Both the position numbers and the translations under genes were made by a program. The notes under the pieces were generated by a model. It was not told where the DNA came from. It ran no database searches and saw only the letters and a program-made list of their open reading frames with translations. From Oscillospiraceae bacterium (GTDB lineage: Bacteria; Bacillota; Clostridia; Oscillospirales; Oscillospiraceae), in assembly GCA_015067545.1 (NCBI GenBank), contig SVMG01000001.1, forward strand, positions 186,001-250,000: a stretch of 64,000 nt of DNA. Direction: 5' to 3'. Below, piece by piece: positions 1 to 8,612 of the stretch (position 1 is the first letter of the stretch; every line of letters begins with the position of its first letter).

Positions 1-448
1 CTTCCGTGATCTCGTTGTTCTTCTTCAGCTTCTTGACGTAATCCATTCCGTCACGGCGGACGTTGCGCATAGCAACCTTGGCATCCTCGGCATACTTTTT
101 GACCTGCTTGGTCAGATCACGACGACGCTCCTCCGTCAGCTGGGGAAAGGTCAGACGAATGATCTTGCCGTCGTTCTGAGGATTGATGCCCAGATCGGAC
201 GCAAGGATCGCCTTTTGAATATCCTTCAGCAACGAGCCATCCCAGGGCTGGATCACCAGTGTACGGGCATCCGGAGAGGAGATATTGGCAACAGCATTCA
301 GTGCCGTCTCCGTTCCATAGTATTCCACGGTAATGCGGTCAAGAACCTTTGCATTTGCACGGCCTGCACGAACTGCGCCGAATTCTTCATCCAAATGCTC
401 CAGGGTTCTATCCATTTTTCTTCCGAATTCCTTAAAATCAACGCTCAT
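1..448 (-). CDS. frr: Ribosome recycling factor (3' end runs off window)
   Basis: Minus-strand translation MSVDFKEFGRKMDRTLEHLDEEFGAVRAGRANAKVLDRITVEYYG...; RRF signature RAGRAN; directly downstream of pyrH. Confidence 0.95.
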   Translation of the reverse strand, partial: MSVDFKEFGRKMDRTLEHLDEEFGAVRAGRANAKVLDRITVEYYGTETALNAVANISSPDARTLVIQPWDGSLLKDIQKAILASDLGINPQNDGKIIRLTFPQLTEERRRDLTKQVKKYAEDAKVAMRNVRRDGMDYVKKLKKNNEITE

Positions 449-451
449 TGT

Positions 452-1171
452 TTAATCCTCCTTAACGATTGTACCAATGTTTTCTCCGCAAACCACGCGG
501 ATGATATTTTCGGGGTCCTTCAGTGCAAAGCATACTAAGGTCATGTGGTTATCCATAGCCAGGGTCATGGCTGTGGTATCGGTTGCCTTCAGGTGGCGAG
601 CCAGCACTTCGTCATAAGTAAGGGTATCGAATTTGACCGCAGTGGGATCCACATTGGGATCAGCAGAATAAATGCCGTCCACATTCTTGGCCAAAAGAAT
701 GGCATCAGCCTCAATTTCTACGCCCCGGAGCACGGCGCCTGTATCCGTGGTGAAATAAGGATTACCGGTGCCTGCGGCAAACAGAACAACCTTACCCCCG
801 TTGAGATAACGGTCAGCAGTATCTCTGGTGAAATACTCGCAGAACTTGTTCATTTCTACAGCACTGAGCACCCGGGCATCCACACCATGCTTGTTCAGTG
901 CATCCGCAACCGCAATGGCGTTCATCACCGTGGCCAGCATGCCCATGGCATCGCCATGCGACCGCTGCATTTTATCCGCGCCGTCCTTCACACCTCTCCA
1001 GAAATTGCCGCCGCCGATAACTACACCGATCTGTACTCCCAAATCTGTACAACGCTTGATCACTTCACAGACAGAATTGATCACGGTAAAATCCAGTCCG
1101 CGATGGGCATCGCCGGCCAGCGCCTCACCGCTGATCTTCAGCAGGATGCGCTTATATTTAACGCTAGGCAA
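452..1171 (-). CDS. pyrH: UMP kinase, probable TTG start (LPSVKYKRILLKISGEAL)
   Basis: KRILLKISGEALAG..., VVIGGGNFWRG, DRYLNGGKVVLFAAGTGNPYFTTDTGA; GGGGGAG RBS just upstream of the TTG gives the usual 239 aa. Confidence 0.95.
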   Translation of the reverse strand: MPSVKYKRILLKISGEALAGDAHRGLDFTVINSVCEVIKRCTDLGVQIGVVIGGGNFWRGVKDGADKMQRSHGDAMGMLATVMNAIAVADALNKHGVDARVLSAVEMNKFCEYFTRDTADRYLNGGKVVLFAAGTGNPYFTTDTGAVLRGVEIEADAILLAKNVDGIYSADPNVDPTAVKFDTLTYDEVLARHLKATDTTAMTLAMDNHMTLVCFALKDPENIIRVVCGENIGTIVKED

Positions 1172-1370
1172 GAGAATCTCCCCCTTTTCATTTGTCCCTT
1201 CTATTTTATATGATGAATCGCAAAATGACAACAACAAAATTTGAATTTTGGGACTTGTTCTTCATTTTTTTACATTTTTTCACCGCATACAGAATTATTA
1301 ACCGTATTCCCATGAGAAAATACAGATTCCTGCCGGATTTTTGTTGCAAAAATCCTCCTGATGAGTTATA

Positions 1371-3089
1371 ATGACTCATTATCGAACTTTACCATTGAGA
1401 GAGGATGTTTTGAACATGGCTGAAATGACTGAAGGCAAGAATTTCATCCACGCATTCATTGAAGAAGATATTGCTGAGGGCGGCCGTTATGCCGGTCAGA
1501 CTGTGCATACCCGTTTTCCGCCTGAGCCCAACGGCTACCTGCACATCGGTCACTGTAAGGCGCTGATCATCGACTTCGGTACTGCCGAGAAATTTGGCGG
1601 TCTGTGTAACCTGCGTATGGATGACACCAACCCCACCAAGGAAGACGTGGAGTTTGTTGAGGCTATCAAGGAAGATATCCACTGGCTTGGCTTTGACTGG
1701 GGCGACCGCTTTTTCTACGGCTCTGACTATTTTGAAAAAGACTATGAATATGCTGTGGAGCTCATTAAAAAGGGTCTTGCCTATGTTTGTGAGCTGACTC
1801 CCGAGCAGGCAAAGGAAATGCGCGGTGATCTGAACACCCCTGCCACATCCCCCTACCGTGACCGCCCCATTGAGGAGAGCCTGGATCTGTTCGCCCGGAT
1901 GCGCGCCGGTGAATTTGAGGACAACAAGTACACCTTGCGTGCCAAGATCGATCTGGCATCCGGCAACTTCAACATGCGTGATCCGGTGATCTACCGCATT
2001 CGTCACATGCACCATCACCGCCAGGGTGACAAGTGGTGCATCTACCCCATGTATGACTTTGCTCACCCCATTCAGGACGCCCTGGAGGGCATCACCCACT
2101 CCCTTTGCTCCCTGGAATTCGAGAACCATCGTCCCCTGTACAATTGGGTGGTTGAAAATGTCTCCGTCCCCCATCGTCCCCGGCAGATCGAGTTTGCCCG
2201 GCTGGGCATCGACCACACGGTGCTTAGTAAGCGCAAGCTGAGAGCCCTGGTGGAGAATGGCTATGTTTCCGGCTGGGACGATCCCCGGATGCCCACACTT
2301 TGCGGCCTGCGCCGCCGCGGCTATACGCCTAAGGCTATCCGCAATTTCTGCGACCGGGTGGGCGTTGCCAAATCTCCCAACACCATTGAGTACGCATTCC
2401 TGGAGTACTGCCTCCGGGAGGATCTGAACGAGACTGCCAAGCGGGTCATGGCGGTCGTAAAGCCTGTGAAGCTGACCATCACCAATTATCCCGAGGGTCA
2501 ATCCGAGACCTTCACCATCGAGAACAACCCCAACAGACCCGAAGACGGCACCCGCGAGGTCACCTTCTCCCGGGATCTGTGGATCGAGGCCGACGACTTC
2601 CTGGCGCAGCCCATTCCCAAGTATAAGCGCCTGTATCCCGATGGCCCGGAGTGCCGGCTGAAGGGCGCATATGTCATCAAGTGCACCGGCTTTGTCACTG
2701 ACGAAAATGGCAATGTCACAGAAGTGCTGGCCACCTATGATCCCGATTCCAAGGGCGGCGATCCTGCCGACGGCCGGAAGATCAAGGGTGCAACCATCCA
2801 CTGGGTGGATGCCAATAACTGCGCTGATGCAGAAGTCCGCCAGTACAGCAATCTGTTCGACGATGCAGATCCCGATGCGGCAAACAAGGATTTCCTGGCC
2901 TGTCTGAATCCCAATTCTCTGGAGGTTCTTTCCGGCTGTAAGGTGGAAGCCAGCCTGAAAAATTCCAAGGCCGGCGAATCCTACCAGTTCATGCGTCTGG
3001 GCTACTTCTGCCCCGACAGCAAGGATTCTTCCCCCGACCATCTGGTATTCAACCGCTCCGTCAGCTTGAAGGACAGCTTCAAGCCCTGA
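1371..3089 (+). CDS. glnS: Glutaminyl-tRNA synthetase (start may be MAEMTEG at 1416)
   Basis: RFPPEPNGYLHIGHCKA, LRMDDTNPTKED, VLSKRKL (KMSKS-like), C-terminal anticodon-binding region ending VSLKDSFKP. Confidence 0.96.
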   Translation: MTHYRTLPLREDVLNMAEMTEGKNFIHAFIEEDIAEGGRYAGQTVHTRFPPEPNGYLHIGHCKALIIDFGTAEKFGGLCNLRMDDTNPTKEDVEFVEAIKEDIHWLGFDWGDRFFYGSDYFEKDYEYAVELIKKGLAYVCELTPEQAKEMRGDLNTPATSPYRDRPIEESLDLFARMRAGEFEDNKYTLRAKIDLASGNFNMRDPVIYRIRHMHHHRQGDKWCIYPMYDFAHPIQDALEGITHSLCSLEFENHRPLYNWVVENVSVPHRPRQIEFARLGIDHTVLSKRKLRALVENGYVSGWDDPRMPTLCGLRRRGYTPKAIRNFCDRVGVAKSPNTIEYAFLEYCLREDLNETAKRVMAVVKPVKLTITNYPEGQSETFTIENNPNRPEDGTREVTFSRDLWIEADDFLAQPIPKYKRLYPDGPECRLKGAYVIKCTGFVTDENGNVTEVLATYDPDSKGGDPADGRKIKGATIHWVDANNCADAEVRQYSNLFDDADPDAANKDFLACLNPNSLEVLSGCKVEASLKNSKAGESYQFMRLGYFCPDSKDSSPDHLVFNRSVSLKDSFKP

Positions 3090-3100
3090 TAACAATATTT

Positions 3101-3130
3101 AAGACCGCCGGATTTCCGGCGGTCTTTTCC
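3101..3130 (+). terminator. Rho-independent terminator of glnS
   Basis: AAGACCGCCGG-N4-CCGGCGGTCTT followed by TT. Confidence 0.85.
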
Positions 3131-3131
3131 A

Positions 3132-4073
3132 TTAAAATGTTGCAACTTCCTCCACAGCAGGTGCAGCAGGCTCCACGGAAATTGCCGTCAGCACCGGGCC
3201 AAGCTCGCCATGGTACAGCACATGCTTTTCCGCAGTGATCTTAGCAGTCACCATCACCCAGGAACGGGATTCCAGAGACTGCGCCTGTGCATAACGGCAG
3301 GGCACTCCGCAGAATTGAATATCATCAATACAGCAGGTCATTACAAACCGACCGGGGGCAAACATAGCATTCCGATCCCGGCGGAGCATGGCCACCTGAC
3401 CCTTGAAGCGGATGGTCTTGCCCTCGTATTTCTGAGGTTCTTCCGTCACATCCCGATACCACAGGGCATAGTCCTCGTCCTTGATCTCAATCACTGGGGC
3501 ATTGACATCAAAGGGCAGCGGATCTTCCACATCGTCAAAGGTGGTAGAGCCGTCAGTATAATCATACAAAATGTCGATTCGACGGTTTGCCGCACGGGCA
3601 ATCTTGTGCAATGGCATGGTATCCTCCCCCGGAGTCAAGCGGTTGAATACCACCATCTGCGCGCCCACCAGCTTGTCCATTACAAGGTTACGCATATTAG
3701 CATTGTAAGCCATAAAGGTGGTGGAATCCGCGAACATTACCTCCTGAGCAACGACCCAGTCCTCCGGAAAACGGGTGTACAGATCGCCCACCATTTGCAT
3801 GCCGTTCAGTTCAACGACCACCCGTTGCGCTTTGTGCTTTTTGGCGAGCTCTTTCAGCTCCTTGGTTGTGACCGTCTGCTGATCCAGGGTATAAAGGAAC
3901 ACATTATCATGGGGATAGGTGGAAAAATCATACTCCTCCTCCCCTTCTTCAAACACCAGCAGCAGCGTGCGCTCTCCGGCATTGAAGCGGGGGTCTTCCA
4001 GGGTCTCCTGGATAAATTTTGTCTTGCCGGCATCGAGAAAACCGGTAAAGGCATATACGGGAATCTGTTGCAT
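3132..4073 (-). CDS. CobW/G3E-family GTPase lacking CxCC, with Cys-containing C-terminal domain
   Basis: P-loop variant GFLDAGKTKF; CxCC position replaced by ELNGMQM; C-terminal RFVMTCCIDDIQFCGVPCRY; starts 1 nt after the upstream CobW gene stop. Confidence 0.8.
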   Translation of the reverse strand: MQQIPVYAFTGFLDAGKTKFIQETLEDPRFNAGERTLLLVFEEGEEEYDFSTYPHDNVFLYTLDQQTVTTKELKELAKKHKAQRVVVELNGMQMVGDLYTRFPEDWVVAQEVMFADSTTFMAYNANMRNLVMDKLVGAQMVVFNRLTPGEDTMPLHKIARAANRRIDILYDYTDGSTTFDDVEDPLPFDVNAPVIEIKDEDYALWYRDVTEEPQKYEGKTIRFKGQVAMLRRDRNAMFAPGRFVMTCCIDDIQFCGVPCRYAQAQSLESRSWVMVTAKITAEKHVLYHGELGPVLTAISVEPAAPAVEEVATF

Positions 4074-4074
4074 A

Positions 4075-5230
4075 TTACACTCCAAACAGCGCGCTTACGC
4101 CTGCTTCGTCCAGTTTCGAACCGATCACACACAGCTTGCCGGTAATGTCGGCAGAGCCGGTGCGAATGTCATGCTCCTGGGGAACCATATCGAAATGAAT
4201 CCAGGTTCCGTCAACGGCAGGAATAATACCCTTAGCGCGCAGCACCATGCCGTACTTGCCGGAATCCAGCTCCGCCAGCACATTTTCGATCTGCTCCACA
4301 GTAAACTTCCTGGCAGTCTCTACACCCCAGGAAGTAAAAACTTCATCGGCGTGGTGGTCATGATGGTGGTGATGCTCGTGGTCACGATCATGGCAGCCGC
4401 AGGTGCAGTGCTCATCGTGGTCATGATGATGGTGCTCATGTTCATGATGATGGCCACAGCAGTGATGTTCTTCCTCATCATGGTGATGATGGCCGCAGCA
4501 ATGGTGCTCTTCCTCATCGTGGTGATGATGGCCGCAGCAATGGTGTTCCTCATCATGATGGTGATGATGCTCATGGCCGTGGTGGCCGCAGCAGCAGTGA
4601 TGCTCTTCCTCGTGAACCAGCTCCTCTGCCTTCACGCTGTTGCCCTCCATGGCGGTAATCAGCTGCTCGCCGGTCAGCTGATCCCAGGGTGTGGTAACCA
4701 GCGTAGCCTGCGCATTATGCTCCCGGATCAGTTCCACAGAAGCATCAAGCTTTTCCTGCTTGATATCACCGGTACGGGACAGAATGATGGTGGAAGCCGT
4801 CTCGATCTGGTTGTTGTAGAACTCGCCAAAGTTCTTCATATATACCTTGACCTTACCCGCATCGGCAACGGCAACGGTATAGCCCAGCTGAACATCATGG
4901 CCTGTGACCTTCTGAACAGCAGCAACAACATCAGAAAGCTTGCCGACACCGCTGGGTTCGATGATCACCCGGTCGGGGTTGAATTTTTCGATAACCTCCT
5001 GCAGGGCCTTACCGAAATCACCCACCAGGCTGCAGCAAATGCAGCCGGAGTTCATCTCGGTGATGTTGATGCCGGCATCCTGTAAAAAGCCACCATCAAT
5101 ACCGATCTCACCGAATTCATTTTCAATGAGCACAAGCTTTTGACCCTTGTAGCCCTCCTGGATCATCTTTTTGATCAGGGTTGTTTTTCCTGCTCCGAGA
5201 AAACCGGAGTAAATATCGATTTTTGTCATA
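4075..5230 (-). CDS. CobW/G3E-family GTPase (putative metal chaperone) with His/Cys/Glu-rich repeat insertion
   Basis: MTKIDIYSGFLGAGKTTLIKKM; NSGCICCSL (CxCC); EPSGVGK; HHCCGHHHHDEEE repeats; conserved C-terminal CobW region. Confidence 0.9.
4340..4612 (-). repeat. Tandem coding repeat for His/Cys/Asp/Glu-rich metal-binding segment (about 39-nt unit)
   Basis: Protein reads EEHHCCCGHHGHEHHHHHDEEHHCCGHHHHDEEEHHCCGHHHHDEEEHHCCGHHHEHEHHHHDHDEHCTCGCHDRDHEHHHHHDHH. Confidence 0.95.
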
Positions 5231-5302
5231 AGAATCACACCTTTGATAAATGATTTTATTTGATTATACCACCAAACTTTCCAAAAATCTACTCCCTGTG
5301 GC

Positions 5303-5333
5303 AAATAAAAAGCGCACTGTGCATTGAGTGCGC
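5303..5333 (-). terminator. Hairpin terminator upstream of the CobW operon
   Basis: GCGCACT-N8-AGTGCGC followed on minus strand by TTTTTATTT. Confidence 0.65.
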
Positions 5334-5447
5334 AATAAAGCATATTTTATTGATCCTTCGACAAATATCGATTGCTTTCCCCTGGGAAACAGGTCTATCA
5401 TAAATTCAGGCGGGCACGACTCCCAAAAGTGCGACAAGCTTGCCAAA

Positions 5448-5478
5448 CCGCCGCTGCGTATCTCCCACGCAGCGGCGG
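5448..5478 (-). terminator. Strong 12-bp hairpin after the SipL-like gene
   Basis: CCGCCGCTGCGT-N7-ACGCAGCGGCGG perfect inverted repeat, 8 nt past the stop codon. Confidence 0.65.
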
Positions 5479-5485
5479 CATTTTA

Positions 5486-6982
5486 TCAGCAAATCGGAAT
5501 CAAAAGCATTTGCCCGTCGGATGGTTCATCAGCAAGCTGATTTGCTTCACGAATGGCAGAAACGGTTGAACCGTATCCTTTTGCCAGCGCCCACAGATCC
5601 TCGTTATTCACCCTTCGCAGGATCAAGGACGGACGGTTGGAATCAGGCTGCCGCAGCTCTCCAAGCTCCAGCTCTGTCACCATGGGGATCGTCTGACCGG
5701 AATATACCTGCATGGAAACAGGGTAAGTGCTGCGCACGGAAAAGCCGTCTGCGCTGGGCAAAATTTCCGGCTTTGCAGGATTTCCCATCCACAAATGTGT
5801 CTGATTCTCCATGGCGGATGAAAACGGCACAGTGCTGCTAAATCGCACAGTATCTCCCGTCATTTGCCCCTGCGCATTCTGATAAAGGGTCTGGAACTGG
5901 CCATCCATGCGGATCTGCAGGCTATCCTGATCCAAATACAGCGTGGGATATTCCCCATACGGCGACGCACTAAGCAGGCGCTCAGCATCCTGCAATGTAC
6001 CTTCAGCCTGCAGCTCCATTTCCGTGCTGTCCAGCAGGATGGGAAGCTGCATTTGCTGCGTGTTTGGCACAACATCCCGCATGGGACTAAAGGCATCCTC
6101 TACAACATTCAGAACGCTTCTGTCAAAAACAGTGTACTGCGCCGCGATCCCTGCACGGATGTTGACCTGCTTATCCTCTGTCAGATCCAATTCCATTGCA
6201 GTAAGCATTGGCATGATCCACGCAGTGGCACCCGGTGTGTAGTCATCGTCCAGCTCGGTATACTGAGAGAATGGTACCTCTGTTTCCCAGTGCTGTATTT
6301 CATCAGTGTCAGTCATATACAGCAGCTCCAGTCGGCTTTGACCCCGAAAGACAAGACGGTTACCCAAAACCTTTTTCTCTGTAATGTCGGGGAATAAATT
6401 GTAACAGATGACCCTGCGGATCGGCGGCAAATTACCGGGCAGCGAGAATGTTTCCTCCAGCTGCACCTGTTTTTCCCCTGCTTCAACCGGCAGCTCCATG
6501 GGATAACTCCGCGTCAAAAGCTGAATGTCATCCGAGATCTCTGCGGGTTCCGCGACCTCCAGGGTCTCTTTTCTCATAGCCTGAGCAAAGGTATCCACGC
6601 AAGTGCGAACCATGATCTTCCGGGCCGAGATCCCACGTCCGTCCAGACTGGTCAGCACAGGACGCAATGTCATTACACCGTCATCTGCATTCTCAGGGAG
6701 ATCCCATCGGCATTGGATGGGGATCCATACATCCACAACCCGCGGCTGCGTGCCATCTTCCGGTGCATACATCACCCAGGCCATGACACCTCCGTTTGCT
6801 CCCATGGATGTACTGCGCCACTCTTTTCCGCGCATGAGCACCTGTCCCCAACAGCCCAGGATCTTACCTATATCCGGATAAGCATCCGGCAGGCGGATCT
6901 CCTGTGTCTGCTCTTGGGTATGTATCTGACTGAAAAACGGTTGCAGACATTTCAGCGGTTTTTTCATAAATTTGATTTCCAT
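5486..6982 (-). CDS. DUF3794/SPOCS-type protein with C-terminal LysM (SipL-like spore morphogenesis protein)
   Basis: Repeated DUF3794-like segments; C-terminal LysM NNEDLWALAKGYGSTVSAIREANQLADEPSDGQMLLIPI. Confidence 0.85.
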   Translation of the reverse strand: MEIKFMKKPLKCLQPFFSQIHTQEQTQEIRLPDAYPDIGKILGCWGQVLMRGKEWRSTSMGANGGVMAWVMYAPEDGTQPRVVDVWIPIQCRWDLPENADDGVMTLRPVLTSLDGRGISARKIMVRTCVDTFAQAMRKETLEVAEPAEISDDIQLLTRSYPMELPVEAGEKQVQLEETFSLPGNLPPIRRVICYNLFPDITEKKVLGNRLVFRGQSRLELLYMTDTDEIQHWETEVPFSQYTELDDDYTPGATAWIMPMLTAMELDLTEDKQVNIRAGIAAQYTVFDRSVLNVVEDAFSPMRDVVPNTQQMQLPILLDSTEMELQAEGTLQDAERLLSASPYGEYPTLYLDQDSLQIRMDGQFQTLYQNAQGQMTGDTVRFSSTVPFSSAMENQTHLWMGNPAKPEILPSADGFSVRSTYPVSMQVYSGQTIPMVTELELGELRQPDSNRPSLILRRVNNEDLWALAKGYGSTVSAIREANQLADEPSDGQMLLIPIC

Positions 6983-7011
6983 GCAGTTCACTCCTCCCAC
7001 ATTCCTACCAA

Positions 7012-7039
7012 ACTATATGCACCGCGGACAAGTTTATGC
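7012..7039 (-). promoter_or_regulatory. Candidate sigma-E-like promoter of the SipL-like gene
   Basis: Minus strand GGCATAAA-N13-CATATAGT about 30 nt upstream of the start codon. Confidence 0.35.
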
Positions 7040-7042
7040 CAA

Positions 7043-7192
7043 TTATTTTTTGCCATTGCACCAAAATCCCAAACCCATAATCCCTACGCCGACACACCAG
7101 CAAAAGAATGTAGATTCCAGACAGCAGCCGATGAGCAAGCCGAATCCAAAAGCCATCAGCGCGCAACCACACAGTTGGTTTTTTCGACACAT
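7043..7192 (-). CDS. Small (49 aa) Cys/Gly-rich probable membrane protein
   Basis: MCRKNQLCGCALMAFGFGLLIGCCLESTFFCWCVGVGIMGLGFWCNGKK; AGGGGG 8 nt upstream of ATG; one hydrophobic hairpin-like segment. Confidence 0.6.
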   Translation of the reverse strand: MCRKNQLCGCALMAFGFGLLIGCCLESTFFCWCVGVGIMGLGFWCNGKK

Positions 7193-7230
7193 AAAAAACA
7201 CCCCCTGCACAAAGCTATGCAGAGGGTGTT
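7193..7230 (-). terminator. Terminator of the PBP gene, U-tract abuts the next ATG
   Basis: AACACCCTCTGCA-N8-TGCAGGGGGTGTT then TTTTATG on minus strand. Confidence 0.8.
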
Positions 7231-7247
7231 GCAATATTCCAAAAATC

Positions 7248-8612
7248 TCACAGTGCATCCCGACAAGCCAGCAGCACCTTCTCCAGCACAGGCACACAGG
7301 TCAACCGGCCATAGCCGCCATTTTCGATGGTGACGATAAAGGCAAGGGGATATTCCTCATCAGTCAAAAAGCCAGTAAACATAGCATTGGGCTTTAAGTC
7401 ACCGCCAACTTCTGCCGTACCGGACTTTGCGCAGACTGCAAAGCCCGCAAAGTTCTCATCCCCATAGTAATTCTCCACGTTATTGCGCATCAGCTCCTGT
7501 AAGGTCTGCGCTGTTTGCGTGGACATAAGCCTATCCGAGGACGCAGGCTTTGCTTCATAAGTGGTAGTCAAGCCGGTCTGGATGCTGTCTACAAGGTGCA
7601 TCCTTTGTCCAATGCCGCCGTTGGCCACAGCACTGACCAAGGACAAAAAGCTCGCCGGATTCACCAGGTCCTTATGCTGGCCGATCGCGCTCCAGGCAAC
7701 CAGCACCTCTGCCCGATCCGCCGAATCGATGTTTCCGGCTGCTGTCTTGATACCGTCAAACTCCAACGGATCCAAAACTCCCAGCTGCTGGGCATATCGC
7801 GCCAGGCGTTTGCCGCCGATCTGCTCAGATACCTTGGCAAAGGCACAGTTGCAGGAATTTTTGAAGGCATCGCGAATGTTCTGCTTTCCGTGCACTCTCT
7901 CGCAGGTCACTTTGTCAACGCCGTATGCCAGCTCACCGGTACAGGTAAACTCCTGCGTTTCAATGTCCTCGATGCACTCCAACGCCGCGATCATGGTAAC
8001 GATCTTAAAAATCGAACCGGGCGTATAGGTGGATTGGGTGAATCGGTTAAGGTAGACGCCCTTATAGGCCCCGGAGGTATCTCCGGCAATATCCGGCACG
8101 TCATCCGGATCATAGGTGGGAGTTGTGACAGCGCACAGAAGCTCGCCGGTCTTATAATTCATAATGGCCAATGTGCCCTTATAATCTCCCATCGCTTCCA
8201 GCGCGGCCATTTGCAGCTGGGCAGAAAGCGTCAGCTGAACCTGTCCACCAACACCGCCATAGGCGTAAAGACCACTGAAAGGATCAAATCCGGCAATCTG
8301 TTTGGCATAATGGGAGAGTGCAGGCGCGCTGATATTTCCCTGCCGGTCACCGACCCAATGCAGTGTGGACATTCGAAGCAAGGCAGAATTCGAATAGGTT
8401 CGTGTGCCGGTAAGGTCCAAAAGAAGGTTTCCGTCACGGTCCGCGATCTGCCCGCAGCCGATATTGTCAGCATTATAAATATGGGGCGATCCGGCGGAGT
8501 GTACCCATTTGCCGGAGTTCAGAGCATACTCACCCAAAAAGAAGCTCACACCTAATGCAAGAATCAGCACCAAAACCATGAGCACTCTTGAGCGTGACAT
8601 CACTCTATTCAT
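7248..8612 (-). CDS. Penicillin-binding protein, transpeptidase (PBP2/FtsI-like)
   Basis: STYTPGSIFKI (SxxK), SCN (SxN), CAKSGTAEVG (KSG); N-terminal signal anchor. Confidence 0.93.
   Translation of the reverse strand: MNRVMSRSRVLMVLVLILALGVSFFLGEYALNSGKWVHSAGSPHIYNADNIGCGQIADRDGNLLLDLTGTRTYSNSALLRMSTLHWVGDRQGNISAPALSHYAKQIAGFDPFSGLYAYGGVGGQVQLTLSAQLQMAALEAMGDYKGTLAIMNYKTGELLCAVTTPTYDPDDVPDIAGDTSGAYKGVYLNRFTQSTYTPGSIFKIVTMIAALECIEDIETQEFTCTGELAYGVDKVTCERVHGKQNIRDAFKNSCNCAFAKVSEQIGGKRLARYAQQLGVLDPLEFDGIKTAAGNIDSADRAEVLVAWSAIGQHKDLVNPASFLSLVSAVANGGIGQRMHLVDSIQTGLTTTYEAKPASSDRLMSTQTAQTLQELMRNNVENYYGDENFAGFAVCAKSGTAEVGGDLKPNAMFTGFLTDEEYPLAFIVTIENGGYGRLTCVPVLEKVLLACRDAL

Noticed and set aside
1389-3095. 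568-aa minus-strand ORF opposite glnS
   Set aside because: Complete antisense shadow of a clear GlnRS; no recognisable motifs; explained by codon bias.
4320-4574. Met/Ile/Thr-rich ORFs overlapping the His-rich repeats on both strands
   Set aside because: Frame-shifted or antisense readings of CAT/CAC-rich repeats.
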